Assembly: GCA_024449915.1 (NCBI GenBank) | Contig: JAMZAV010000983.1 | Span: 310,001-374,000, forward strand | Direction: 5' to 3' | DNA from: Sweltsa coloradensis | Taxonomy: Eukaryota > Arthropoda > Insecta > Plecoptera > Chloroperlidae | DNA: 64,000 bases | Part shown: piece after piece, positions 12,641-23,125 of the stretch | Layout: each line of letters begins with the position of its first letter | Numbering within the stretch: position 1 is the stretch's first letter | The notes under the pieces: generated by a model | What the model saw: only the letters and a program-made list of their open reading frames with translations | Told to the model about the DNA's origin: nothing | Database searches by the model: none | Translations under genes and position numbers: made by a program

Positions 12641-13182
12641 AAGATGTACGCTGAGTTTTACCCGGCACCTCCAGCAAGCCTGATACTACATTTTCAAATA
12701 AATACATTGCATCTGTGCTTGAGTTTTCTTTTAAGATGTTAGTCGAGTTTTACCCGGCACCTCCACCAAACCTTGATACTTCATTCACAAATAATATACA
12801 ACACTTGCATCTGTGCTTGAGATTTCTCTTTGTAGATTTGCGGTTTTACCCGGCACCTCCACCAAACCTTGATATTAATTACATTCACAAATAATATGTA
12901 CACTTGCATCTGTGCTTGAGTTTTCTCTTTGCAGATGTACGTCGAGTTTACCCTGCACCTCACAAACTTGATATTCAAAAATACATAATAATCATCTGTG
13001 CTTGAGTTTTCTCTTTGTAAGATGTACGTCAAGTTACCCGGCACCTCCACCAAACCTTGATATTACAATTACATTCACAAATAATATGTACACTTGCATC
13101 TGTGCTTGAGTTTTCTGTTTAATATGTTAGTCGAGTTTTACCCGGCACCTCCACCGTACCTTGATACTTCATTCACAAATAA
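12641..13182 (+). repeat. Tandem array, ~95 bp unit, each with the 17-nt box
   Basis: Six box-bearing units have box starts at 12660, 12752, 12848, 12950, 13036 and 13140, a spacing of 86-104 bp. Outside the box the units share CTTGATA, TTCACAAATAATATGTACAC, GCATCTGTGCTTGAG, TTTTCTCTTT and GATGTACGTCGAGTTT. Three boxes are perfect (12752, 12848, 13036), two have one change, and 12950 is degenerate. The array resumes at ~13433 after an insertion. Confidence 0.95.
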
Positions 13183-13432
13183 TTGGACGAGTGAGCGCAG
13201 CAAGCGTAGTTTACAACGCAAGTCGAACGGTCCTTCGTCATGATTAATTTGTCTGTTTGTTTAATGTTTGTTTGCTTGTTTGTTTGTCCGGTCCCATACG
13301 GCCGAACGGACAAATAGATTGAGCTAAATTTTAAACAGACATCGTGACCAGGTCTTAGGTAGGGGGAAGAAAGGGAATTTTACCTGGTACTGAACACATG
13401 GCTGCTCACTCTCTCGTCTAACAAAGACTTTG
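13183..13432 (+). mobile_element. Small Helentron-like insertion inside the box array
   Basis: It begins TTGGACGAGTGAGCGCAGC, a variant of the TTGGATGAGCG start of the larger family, and then has a TTTGTCTGTTTGTTT-rich leader. Near the 3' end GCTCACTCTCTCGTCTAA (13404-13421) is the inverted repeat of the start with a small indel. It is followed directly by the hairpin CAAAG-A-CTTTG (13422-13432). The flanks are the same array unit, so the insertion is younger than the array. There is no CTAG end, unlike the main family. Confidence 0.65.
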
Positions 13433-13510
13433 GCATCTGTGCTCGAGTTTTTTCTTTGCAAGATGTAGGCCTACGTCGAAATTTACCTGGCACCTCCACC
13501 AAAAGAAGAT
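13433..13510 (+). repeat. Remainder of the box array
   Basis: GCATCTGTGCTCGAG, CTTTGCAAGATGTA, ACGTCGAA and then a box at 13485-13501 with one change. These are the same unit parts as upstream of the insertion. Confidence 0.85.
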
Positions 13511-15030
13511 CTGCATTTGGTCGTTGTGCCCATTGATGTGTTTTCTATTCTCGTAGTTGCAAGCCCAGAGATACATGATTCAATGGAGGTCATGTCATAC
13601 ACCCCCCGGGTAGCGCCTGCAAGGCATGGATCTACCCCCAGACGATGTGGACCGACGGAAACTGCCGTCGCTCTCTTGTTTGTCTGGGAGAGAGGGTAGT
13701 TCCGGCCAGCCAGGGTACACGGACGTGCTCGTTGGCTGGTATTGACATAGAAGATAACACTGGTGTTGACTTGGCCAAGTACGCCGTGTGGTGGACGTAA
13801 CGTCTCTTATTTATGACAGGCCTAATTGCGAGTGGTGCTGGAGGTGGAGGCAGAGACATGTGACCGACAAGCTTAATTCAGTATCCAAATCGAGTAAGGG
13901 ATAGTAAGGTATTGCATTTGTTAAGCAATCATGCTGACAATGTTGTTTTGTTTTAATATATTTATTTTTTGTAAGTTTGTAAGTATATACTCAAAACATT
14001 TGTGAGTTTATGAAATAAAATAAACGTGTCACCCTTGGGAGTAATGAATGTCTAAAGGTTGCTACGACATCATGCTTAACCATCTTTGAAAAATAATCAT
14101 CATACTAAAAAATAATAAATTAATGTTCCTGTTTAATTGTGGAGTATAAAATTTATACAATTTACAACTTTTGAAATATTTTTTTTACCTAATTTTTTTT
14201 AAACTACATATCTTAAGTCAGTAGTTTGATAATTTGTCAATGTGCAATTTATTAAAGTAAAGTACCGGTAACTCGCACTTCTCAAATAATCCGAAACATT
14301 ATTACTGTATTATAGTTTTATGTTGTTTATATATCACTCGTTAATTACGTTGAATAAGTTGTATATTACCTGGAACATGTTTAACTCGTTATTTCCTCAA
14401 CACGTACATTTAACGCTATTCATTACATTTTGGTTGTTTTGCTCATTGCTTATTATGTAGCGTTGTGTAACGAGTATACGCTTCTCAATTAAAATCGAAT
14501 CGCTATTTTGCTCGAAGCAACACAACAGAGTATCCAAACAACAAATAATACAGCTCCAAAAATCCTCGCTACATTATCTGGGCGTTTGTTTACCATTTTA
14601 ACTAGAGATTAATAAATTATATCGAGAAAGCATCCCATACACACAATTACAAGCCTGATGCGTTGTTTGTATCAAGGCACAGGAAATTTCGTTTTATTTA
14701 CGAGCACATTATGTCAATAAACGTTGCCTGGGGGAATTCATGCTAAAATCACTCTTTGGGAATAATACGTAATTGTGTATATTATTGAGATTTTACTGAT
14801 CAATTATAATTAGACTTACAAAACTTATTTCAAATGTACATTTAAAATTATTACGTTTGTACTTTCATTGATGAGGCCTACTATAAATTTAAAATCCTAT
14901 TTCTATTTATTTTACACTTCGTTTTTGTATATTTACTGTGCTAACATAAACATAAGACAAACCATCAGCTAAGAAGGTCAATTTGGTGAATGGTTGAAAT
15001 ATTGTTGCACTTCCAGTAGCTGTTTTCCCC
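13511..15030. other. No recognisable gene
   Basis: A GC-richer piece (13560-13860) has short frames on both strands with no known domain. AT-rich DNA follows. Confidence 0.4.
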
Positions 15031-15085
15031 GGGGTCTGGAACCTGGAATTAACCCAGGCTCTACCTGACCTAAGGGGTGATTAAA
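15031..15085 (-). pseudogene. Weak tRNA-like T-arm
   Basis: On the minus strand CCTGG-GTTAATT-CCAGG (15042-15058) is a perfect 5-bp T-arm containing a B-box-like GGTTAATTCC. A possible A-box lies just upstream. No acceptor or anticodon stem is convincing, so this is at most a SINE or tRNA remnant. Confidence 0.3.
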
Positions 15086-16759
15086 ATAGTCGACGGCGTA
15101 TTATTATAATCTAGTTGTTCAGTTCGTTGTTTAACAACAAACAATACAAACTCCACTATCTGATGACACACCTGCAGGCCACCTAGCTAATTAAACCTAC
15201 AGTCCTAATGAGAAGCAGTGATATAATATCAGGTTGGCGGCGTAACTGGTGTAACTGAGTTACTTATTGGTCATTTTGATGTCACTAGTATTATTAATTG
15301 GAATTAACATAATTTTAATGTGTGGATAATATGAAAGTTATACATGGCATATAACAAGAAAATGCGATTTTAACGATATTTATAAAATTGGCGAAGTGGA
15401 GGTCGGACGGAGTTGCCAAACGTAGAATCGGTTGTAATTAACTATTACCCTTGAACAACGTTTTGGGGATGGGACTTCTCTATTTCTACTTAGTGTACCA
15501 CATTATATAGAAATTTTCTCTCCTGCTCTATGATTTTATTTCAAATGTTTAAATTTATTTTTTGTCATCACTTATCATTCCAACTTTGTGCTATGCCCAG
15601 TGCGCCTTATCTTACAAACACCGGCTCGTAGCACGGGATACGTGGGTCGACGCATGTTTAGCCAAGGATGGGCAACAACCGCCTCCTCGGAGTATTGTGT
15701 TAATGTTCGTGCCGCGCGTCGAGGTAACGGGCGCACTTAGCATGATTACTCGCGGGACGGACGATACTCCACCCCTAGGAGGATGTACCTAGTCTGCCTG
15801 TCTGCCTGCACAATGACACACTTGCCAACACGTTCATTGATTCCGTTACAATCATGTCAAGATACGTAATTAATTAAATTTAATGAAAGAAAAACAAAAC
15901 CTGTAGCAACTCGGCATTCAAATTGTTTTGTTAAAATGTTGCAAAATATATAATGTTGCAAATGGGGAAAAAACAGGCATATCATAATAAATGTGTGTAT
16001 TCATTTCAATTATAGTTGTTATTAGTTCTCACTTCTTCCAAAATCTATCATTCAACATGTAATAACAGAATAATCACTGGTTTGACTTGGGATACCGGCA
16101 CGTTAGTATTGATCACTTTTGGGAAGAATTCCAACCTAAAAAAATTAAGAAAATCAATCAATAAACTCTGTAACCTACAACTCAATGTGTGCATAATAAA
16201 CGTAATTTGTTCAATTGTTGTTAATTTGAAATTCTAAATTTACACATTGTGTGCGTGCCCGATTAGAGAGTTACCGTTTTGAAATCTTAGTTTGTATATA
16301 AAGTTGCTGTAGATAGCTGATTCTCGGTAAGAAGAAGAACAACACCTATCCTCGTTAATGTTTCACGGAGATCACACTTGGCACCTGCCTTTGCAGAGAT
16401 TTTACTGAGTCTTTAAACTGTGTTGCTTTGTGCGCGCCCCACCTGGGTTGTTCGAGGGTTCGGCCACCTGCCACCGCTTACCTGGGCGCGCGGCGGTTCC
16501 GTGATTCCCCCACACACCTCCCCTCAGGATCAGTAAGTAGCAAGTCAGTCGGCACGGGGGGTATGGCTTATTGCTTCTGGTTGGGGCAAGGTGAGGCATG
16601 AACCATACATACATCCCCAGGGATTTCACTTTCATTAACTAATTGAAGTTAAATAATCTTTATTTTTAATTTTTGTCTCCCTCGCTGATGGAAAACAGGA
16701 TTTAAAAAAGGGGTAGAACTCAAGGTCACCCGTTACAATTTAGAGTTATACAGAATAGA
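15086..16759. other. No recognisable gene; GC-richer patch at 16430-16570
   Basis: The minus-strand frame 16402-16635 lies in the GC-rich patch and has no known domain. I see no other structure. Confidence 0.4.
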
Positions 16760-17441
16760 CTAGGAAAAAGCTAAAGTCCCGTCGCGTTGTTGAGCGAGCA
16801 CCGGTACGTGCAACACGACCCGAGTACGACATTCCCATAATGTTACATACCAATAAGTCTTTAAGGTCTTGACCGATTTAGCTGAAAATTTGAAAAATAG
16901 GAGAGAATGGATAAAATCCACCGCCATCTAGAGGACCTTGACATCATTTCTTTGGGAAAACTATTTTAACTCTTTGATAACAAATAATACACTGCTTCCT
17001 CGATAGTATTTTGATTACTTCTAGGTGGCAGTGCATAGGGACCAGAATTCTCGTGCGACTTTTCGTTGCCATGGTAACGTTACTTTTGTTATTTCTATCT
17101 ACACTACTTAAGGTCTTGACCGATTTAGCTGAAAATTTGTAAAATAGGAGACAATGGTGTACTTATTGACCCTGCAAAATTTCATAACGATCGGAACATT
17201 TTTTTTTTAATTTTAAATTTTTTAAATTTAAATTTTTTTTTAACCAACGATCGGATTTTGTTCAAAAACTATACAGCAACCCGCATAGGTGGTATGTACA
17301 TGTGTGCAAAATTTCAGGTCGATCGGAGAAACGGTGCGACCTGTACCGAAGCAGTAACAGAAAAAACAAAAAACAAAACAAAACAAAAACTGACATTCGA
17401 GCCATAAGAGCCAAGTGGAGACGCTCGCTTCGCTCGCTCAA
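16760..17441 (-). mobile_element. Helentron-like element, variant-end subfamily
   Basis: Read on the minus strand, it starts TTGAGCGAGCGAAGCGAGCG and has a T-rich leader with repeated GTTTTGTTTT. It then has two copies of a block containing AGCTAAATCGGTCAAGACCT. It ends with the internal inverted repeat GCTCGCTCAA (the complement of 16790-16799), then CAACGCGACGGGACTTTAGC and a terminal CTAG followed by T. The start TTGAGCGAGC differs from TTGGATGAGC of the other copies, and the internal repeat differs in the same way, so the two ends match each other. There is no coding capacity, so it is non-autonomous. Confidence 0.75.
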
Positions 17442-17940
17442 ATATAGTAGTTAACATGTTATTACTCTCGATTGGTCTCGTGCATAAACATGTGCATAAA
17501 AAACATGCATAAACATGTATATCATTCGTATGATTCCGACTTAAAGATTTTGTTAATCAATCGCCAGGTGATAAGTTATTGAAGGTGTTAAAGGAGATGT
17601 TGGTTCATTGCCTGAAGACTCTTGGGAAAACAATTGATATTGAATCTGCAGCTGCACTCGATGCGCTTGTAGTTGTAGCTGTACCATCCTAACACATTTG
17701 AGACCTGTTAACACTCGGAATATTTCATATTTCATTTATAGCAGGTACCATGTTACAGTTATCCAATCGTTTCTCAGTTCGTTACTTCAGTCATTTTTTT
17801 AATTTGATCAAGATATTTAAATCCTAATGTTACTCATTTTAACAATATTTAACTGCATGCGGGCTGTAAGTTCAAATTATTTTGTTTTTGTGTTGAAGTG
17901 TTGACTTGCAAATATACGTTTAATCTGGTATTATTGGCAT
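17442..17940. other. No recognisable feature
   Basis: AT-rich spacer between the Helentron-like element and the LINE 3' end. One 60-codon minus frame (17553-17735) is low in complexity (LQLQAHRVQLQIQ). Confidence 0.4.
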
Positions 17941-18197
17941 TTCATTTCATTTCATTCTTTATTCACAGATTCGTACATAGTAAAAATATACCCTCTCCTG
18001 AGAGAGAGGGAGTGAATAACTAGCACAGTAATTATAATTAGAATATAAATAGTATAAATAGTAATACAATAAAATATTTAAGAGAACAATTAATAAGAAT
18101 AGATAAGATAAACATACATACGTTATGTGATGGACAAGAAGGATGATGGGACACAAAATGTGTTAGTTTAATTCAATTTTTGCAATAAGGAATTCCT

Positions 18198-18967
18198 CTA
18201 AGGAATAAAAAGGGTTATGAATGAGAAAAGATTTAATTTTAATTCTAAATGATGTTGGAGTATCGTTTTTGATGGATTGTGGAAATTTATTGTAAATTTT
18301 ACTACAGAGGTAGCTGGACTGTTTATAAATAGTGATTGGTTGAAAGTAGGAATGAATATATAAGAGTTAGTACGCGTTTTATGAGAGTGGTTTATTGCAT
18401 TTGTTAAAAACAGTTCAGGATGAGAGTGTGCAAATGTGGAAGCTGACAAAATTAATTCGGATGTAAGAGTCAATATATGAAGATTAGTGAAATGTGTCTT
18501 ACATGAATGTCGCCTTGATATGCCGGCGATTATTCTCACCGCCCTCTTTGTATTATGAATTCGTTTTAGCATGACTTGAGATGCCCCAAAATAGAACTGC
18601 ATATGAGATGATTGACTGAATGTATGAATGATATACCATGAGGAACGTAGAAGGGCTCACAAGAAGTTTAAGCCTTCGAAGCATGAAACAACCACTTTAT
18701 CAGACGCGGTGCCAATGTCTGGATATGTGGAAGCCAGTCAAGGGACTCACTCACAGTAAGTCCTAGAATTTTTGCAGTAGGTTGCCTTGCTATACTCTTA
18801 CCACAGATAATAGAGTACACTACGTACTCTGTTATCTGTGCAATTATAATTAGTATATAATTAGTATAAATAGTAATACAATAAAATATTTTAAGAGAAC
18901 AATTAATAAGAATAGATAAGATAAACATACATACGTTATGTGATGGACAAGAAGGATGATGGGACAC
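18198..18967 (-). pseudogene. C-terminal part of LINE ORF2, outer duplicate
   Basis: The frames 18198-18602 and 18668-18967 (minus) encode the tail of the LINE polymerase. The upstream frame contains KILGLTVSESLDWLPHI, the segment that usually follows the RT core in jockey/CR1-like elements. The downstream frame contains KRAVRIIAGISRRHSCKTHF followed by LHILTLTSELIL, the typical C-terminal region. Frameshifts and stops separate them. The segment is in tandem with, and very similar to, the C-terminal part of the neighbouring RT frame, so this is a duplicated LINE end and not an independent gene. Confidence 0.85.
18802..18840. repeat. Perfect-looking hairpin at the LINE duplication join
   Basis: CACAGATAATAGAGTAC and GTACTCTGTTATCTGTG pair with a single mismatch around the loop ACTAC. 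It sits exactly where the outer copy's coding region meets the inner copy's 3' UTR. Confidence 0.9.
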
Positions 18968-19057
18968 AAAATGTGTAAGTTTAATTCAATTTTTGCAATA
19001 AGGAATTCCTCTAAGGAATAAAAAGGGTTATGAATGAGAAAAGATTTAATTTTAATT

Positions 19058-20070
19058 CTAAATGATGTTGGAGTATCGTTTTTTATGAGAGTGGTTTATT
19101 GCATTTGTTAAAAACAGTTCAGGATGAGAGTGTGCAAATGTGGAAGCTGACAAAATTAATTCGGATGTAAGAGTCAATATATGAAGATTAGTGAAATGTG
19201 TCTTACATGAATGTCGCCTTGATATGCCGGCGATTATTCTCACCGCCCTCTTTTGTATTATGAATATTCGTTTAGCATGACTTGAGATGCCCCAAAATAG
19301 AACTGCATATGAGATGATTGACTGAATGTATGAATGATATACCATGAGTAACGTAGAAGGGCTCACAAGAAGTTTTAGCCTTCGAAGCATGAAACAACCA
19401 CTTATCAGACGCGGTGCCAATGTCTGGGGGTATTGCGATGCATTAGCATGAAAATTTAAGAAAATTGTTTTTATTGTTTGGATAGCCAGTCTACTAGACT
19501 TACAGTATGATGATATTTGTGATACTTGAGAATTTGCAGCTGATGTTAGCAACATTGAATTTACATTATGGGGGGCTATGAGGAGGGAGTTGATGTCATC
19601 AGCATATAAGGTGAGGAAAGATTTTACAATGTCCTGGAAATTTTCCATATTAAGAAGTTTGGGAAGACTGTTAATATATATTATAAAAAATAGAGGGCCA
19701 AGTGTAGACCCTTGGGGGACACCACTAGTTATTGGAAGTGGGTCAGATATTGAAGGAATGTGTGATTTTGATGATATTATTTTCACCGTTTGTTTGCGGT
19801 TAGTGAGAAATGACGTTATCCAACTGTGTGCAGGGCCGATAATGCCTAAGGAATGTAGTGTTTTGAGGAGAATTCCATGATCGATTGTATCAAAAGCTTT
19901 GCTCATATCAAAAAAGAGCCCAATGGCTTGATATACTTTGTCTAAAGCAGAGTAAAGCGATGAGAGATATGAAAAAATAGCTGTCGTCGTAGATTTCCCA
20001 TGAGACGGAAGCCATGCTGACTGTCATCTAGAATGTGATATTTAGTCAGATAGGAGGTAAGGTAGGGTGA
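19058..20070 (-). pseudogene. LINE reverse transcriptase core, frameshifted
   Basis: The 282-codon frame (19058-19906) opens inside RT motif A: just upstream in the same frame is GLFFD, giving FDMSKAFDTIDH. Residues 61-70 are SGVPQGSTLG and 101-104 are YADD, the catalytic motif. The C-terminal region has QKRAVRIIAGISRRHSC near residues 218-234. The protein continues 5' of the first methionine: SHGKSTTTAI at ~20003-19974, then a frameshift, then DDSQHGFR at ~20004-20027. Between residues 155 and 160 the KILG...DWLPHI segment, present in the outer copy, is missing. This and the frameshift make it a pseudogene. It belongs to the jockey/CR1 superclade; the clade cannot be fixed by eye. Confidence 0.9.
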
Positions 20071-20085
20071 ACTCCAATGCCGATC

Positions 20086-21527
20086 ATTGGCAATTCTAAA
20101 TCTTAACTTTGATAACAAAGTTCTTTCAACCCTACATTAAAAGAACTTGTGTTCCATAAAGTGGCATGTTATCATTTTGTTTTGTGTTGTATTATTAGCT
20201 CTTCTTCCAAGTCTAAATACATATTTTTATCGTCACGCTAAGGGGAGGGTATTGTCCCCATGGTATTAACTAGGCATGCTCGCTCTTAATGACGTATAAG
20301 ATTAAAAACCACTCTCTATTTTCCCGGAAAACTGTTTGGATAATAATTATTCCAGACATGTTCGAGGTTATTCCAATGATTACTACTGGCAATGTTTCGT
20401 AAGCCTGGTTTGTCCGCTCATTGGAATAACGACGTAGTTAGCAAAACACTCAACATTTTTCCAAGAAATCTGACTTGCAAAATATAAATCGTTTAATGCA
20501 TGTTACAAAATGTCTTTCAATGTTTCAACAACGAGATTTTGAAACGGTTCATAGCTCGAGAGAGGTTATTATGTATGTCGCTAGTCAAAACAGGAAACAA
20601 TATTACCGAGTATATAATGTGTGTTGAACTCGCACATTCATTGTTTTCAATATTACAGTATTGATTTCAATTGCGAAAACACCGCACATAATTATATTTC
20701 GATTAAACTTATTTACGTGTGGAGGTATTACGTTATACCAGTTTGTAAAGGGGTATTTCTTGGATGATTTTTAAAGTGTGCGTTTTTATTCACCATGCAT
20801 GTAGTGAGTTATACATGCAATATTTATTTAATTCTAGTTTTATATTGTGTAAATGAAAGTTCATATCTCTAGTAATTTTAACCTTTTTTTAATCAACAGC
20901 AGACCCAACCCAATTTTTTCATGGGTATCGGTCGACTATAATCAAGTATATGACGTGAGTGGTTGTATGGGACTCGGCAATGCATGGGAGTATAGCATTT
21001 AAATTAAATTATATTCTATCCTTAATATATGCAGTTAAATAAATTGATTTCGCTAGGTTGTACCTATATCTCTGGATCGAGGTCGTGACGTTACAGTTAG
21101 CATACGTCCCATCTGGTCTGGGGGGCTTGCATGTCGAGCAAAACACCAGAAGGGTTGACCACGGATCACTGCTTCCCATACTTTCCGGCGTGTTCGAAGT
21201 TTCCAGTCCATCTGGTCATCGTCATTTGTAATCGAAAGATCCTGTAGTCATGCCACTGCCACTGTCCGCCCCAGACTGATACCCCCCCCCCCCCCCCCTC
21301 CCGATGAGGGCCTAATTCCCCGATATTCACCCGAGGAGAAAACTACTCGCGAGGGCCGATTGAATGAACGGGAGAGAAATTGAATGCAGATTTCCACATT
21401 GCTGAATTCTTCAAAATGCACTAACTCGCTAAAAGAATAATAACATTTCTAATATTTATTTGAAGTCATCCTTCCATTCCATCTTAAAAGTAAACTGAGT
21501 CATTGGACCGTAAACATATTATATTAA
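20086..21527. other. No recognisable gene
   Basis: AT-rich with no long frames. A C-run of about 19 lies near 21280-21298. Confidence 0.45.
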
Positions 21528-22256
21528 CTAGGAAAACGCTTAAGTCCCGCCGCGTTGTTGGATGAGCGTAATTGGTGCATTGAGCTGCATTGTGTTACGC
21601 GGATTTTCTGTTCTGTGAAAAAATCATTTTAGTCGAAATTTTTTTAAATTAAATTAAATAAAATTAAAAATTATTCGATTGCGAAATAATTATTCGATTG
21701 CGCTCAAATTTAACACAAGTATATTAATTCATAAAATTAAGGTTCTATGAAAAAATCATTTCAATAGAATAAAGCATGTAGGTTTTAAAAGTCAAAGAAT
21801 TGTTTTAAAAAAGAAAAAACCCGTAAAAATTCGATTTTCATGAGAAATAGTTTTTTGGTGACGCTCAAATTTCACACTAATATCTTAATTCATGAAATCA
21901 AGGTTCTGTTAAAAAATCATTACAATCGGATAAAGCATGTAAGTGTTATAAGTCGAAGAAATTTTTTAAAAATCGAAAAAAATCGTAAAATTGCGTTTTT
22001 TATAAGAAAAAATTTTCCGATTGCGCTAAAAAACGTGGCAGTTCTAAGTTCAGAGATTTCGAAGGCCTCCATAAAATTTCATCGCAATCCGAGTATTGGT
22101 TTAGCCGAAATCGTGTTAACAAACACACAAAAATACAAAAAAAAAAGAAAGAAAGAAAGAAAGAAAGAAAAAAGAAAAAAACATTCCGGATTTTTTTCTC
22201 CAGTGTAGTGAAATGGAATCTTCGCTTCGCTCGCTTCGCTCGCTACGCTCATCCAA
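21528..22256 (-). mobile_element. Helentron-like element, near-complete copy
   Basis: Read on the minus strand it starts TTGGATGAGCGTAGCGAGCG (from 22256) and then GAAGATTCCATTTCACTACA. A T-rich leader with a (TTTC)n run follows, then GTTTGTTAACACGATTTCGG, then GACCTTCGAAATCTCTGAAC-like sequence. Two or three degenerate internal repeats follow. The internal inverted repeat CGCTCATCCAA is at 21558-21568, then a stem AACGC...GCGTT, and the element ends CCTAG before T. No protein is encoded. The TTGG start is preceded by T on the minus strand, consistent with insertion between two T residues. Confidence 0.8.
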
Positions 22257-22481
22257 TTATTAAAAATATAAAGATCAAAATCAAAATCATATTGGTACCT
22301 TTATCACCCACGTTTATACGAATTATGCGAGAGTCATAAAGACTAATTTCAATTTAATGTTGCCAAAAAATAATATTCATCACATCTAATTTTCACTTCT
22401 AACATTCTAACATTCTAACATTCACACTCAAATTCACACTCGCCATCATTTTTGTATTACAATTATGTGTTTTGTTATATA
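22257..22481. other. Spacer with short ACATTCTA microsatellite
   Basis: CTAACATTCTAACATTCTAA near 22397-22425 and related CACTCAAATTCACACTCG. Nothing else is seen. Confidence 0.6.
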
Positions 22482-22894
22482 CTAGGAAGCTTCGCAAACG
22501 CTTTTTTCCGGCGCGTTGTTGGATGAGCGTAATTTTTTAAAAACGAAAAAAGCGTAAAATTGCGATTTTCATGAGAAATAATTTTTCGATTGCGCTCAAA
22601 TTTCACACGAATATATTAATTCATAAAATTAAGGTTCTGTGAAAAAAATCATTACAATAGGATAAAGCATGTAGGTGTTATAAGTAAAAAAAAATTGATT
22701 GCGCTCAAAAACATGGCAATTCTAGGTTCAGAGATTTCGAAGGCCTACAGAAAATTTCATCGCAATTGGAGTATCGGTTTAGCCGGAATCGTGTTAACAA
22801 ACACACAAAAATACAGAAAAAAAGAAAGAAAAAAAAACATTTCGGATTTTTTCCTCCAGTGTAGTGAAATAGAATCTTCGCTTCGCTCATCCAA
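22482..22894 (-). mobile_element. Helentron-like element, internally deleted copy
   Basis: Same ends and order as the copy at 21528-22256: start TTGGATGAGCGAAGCGAAG from 22894, internal repeat at 22519-22529, terminal CTAG at 22482-22485. At 413 bp it lacks one internal repeat. The 3' end stem region is altered (GCGTTTGCGAAGCTTCCTAG). Confidence 0.8.
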
Positions 22895-22904
22895 TGAGTA
22901 ATTT

Positions 22905-23125
22905 TTTTTGTGATTTTTGTCCATTTATAATATTGAGATTATTGAGTATATTGTTATTATGTGTTTTATATTGTTGAATGTGTTTGGTATATTACTATTA
23001 TTGTATTGTGTATATTGTCCTGGTGGTAAGACACTTTGTGTTATGGGGCTATGCTCTAATTCTTACTACCAGCATTGTGATTGTTAAATGTCATGTTGGA
23101 ATAAAGAATAATAATTATAATAATT
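22905..23125 (+). mobile_element. Probable 3' end of a second LINE family
   Basis: A TTATTG-rich stretch leads into GGTGGTAAGACACTTTGTGT, GGGGCTATGCTCTAATTC and TGTCATGTTGGAATAAAGAA, then a tail of AATAATAATTATAATAAT. A terminal AATAAA-containing block followed by a simple repeat is the pattern of CR1/L2-like 3' ends. No coding part remains, so the assignment is tentative. Confidence 0.5.

Larger units (their letters stand above)
17941..20085 (-). mobile_element. Broken jockey/CR1-type LINE, 5'-truncated, 3' part duplicated
   Basis: This is a non-LTR retrotransposon on the minus strand. Its 3' end at ~17941-17970 reads GTGAATAAAGAATGAAATGA and on into a short GAAAT repeat, the usual tail of such LINEs. 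Upstream are the 3' UTR, the C-terminal reverse-transcriptase region and the catalytic RT core (YADD). The 3' region is present twice: 18040-18660 and 18841-19390 are nearly identical. The inner copy lacks about 110 bp present at ~18270-18377. A 17-bp-arm hairpin (18802-18840) sits at the join. The 5' end is lost near 20085, and no endonuclease domain is present. The element is dead. Confidence 0.9.

Noticed and set aside
12641..13510. CRISPR-like array
   Set aside because: Units are similar along their whole length, with variable spacing and no unique spacers, in a eukaryotic context. It is a tandem satellite.
18198..18602. Independent 134-codon gene
   Set aside because: It repeats the C-terminal LINE polymerase sequence next door and has no start of its own.
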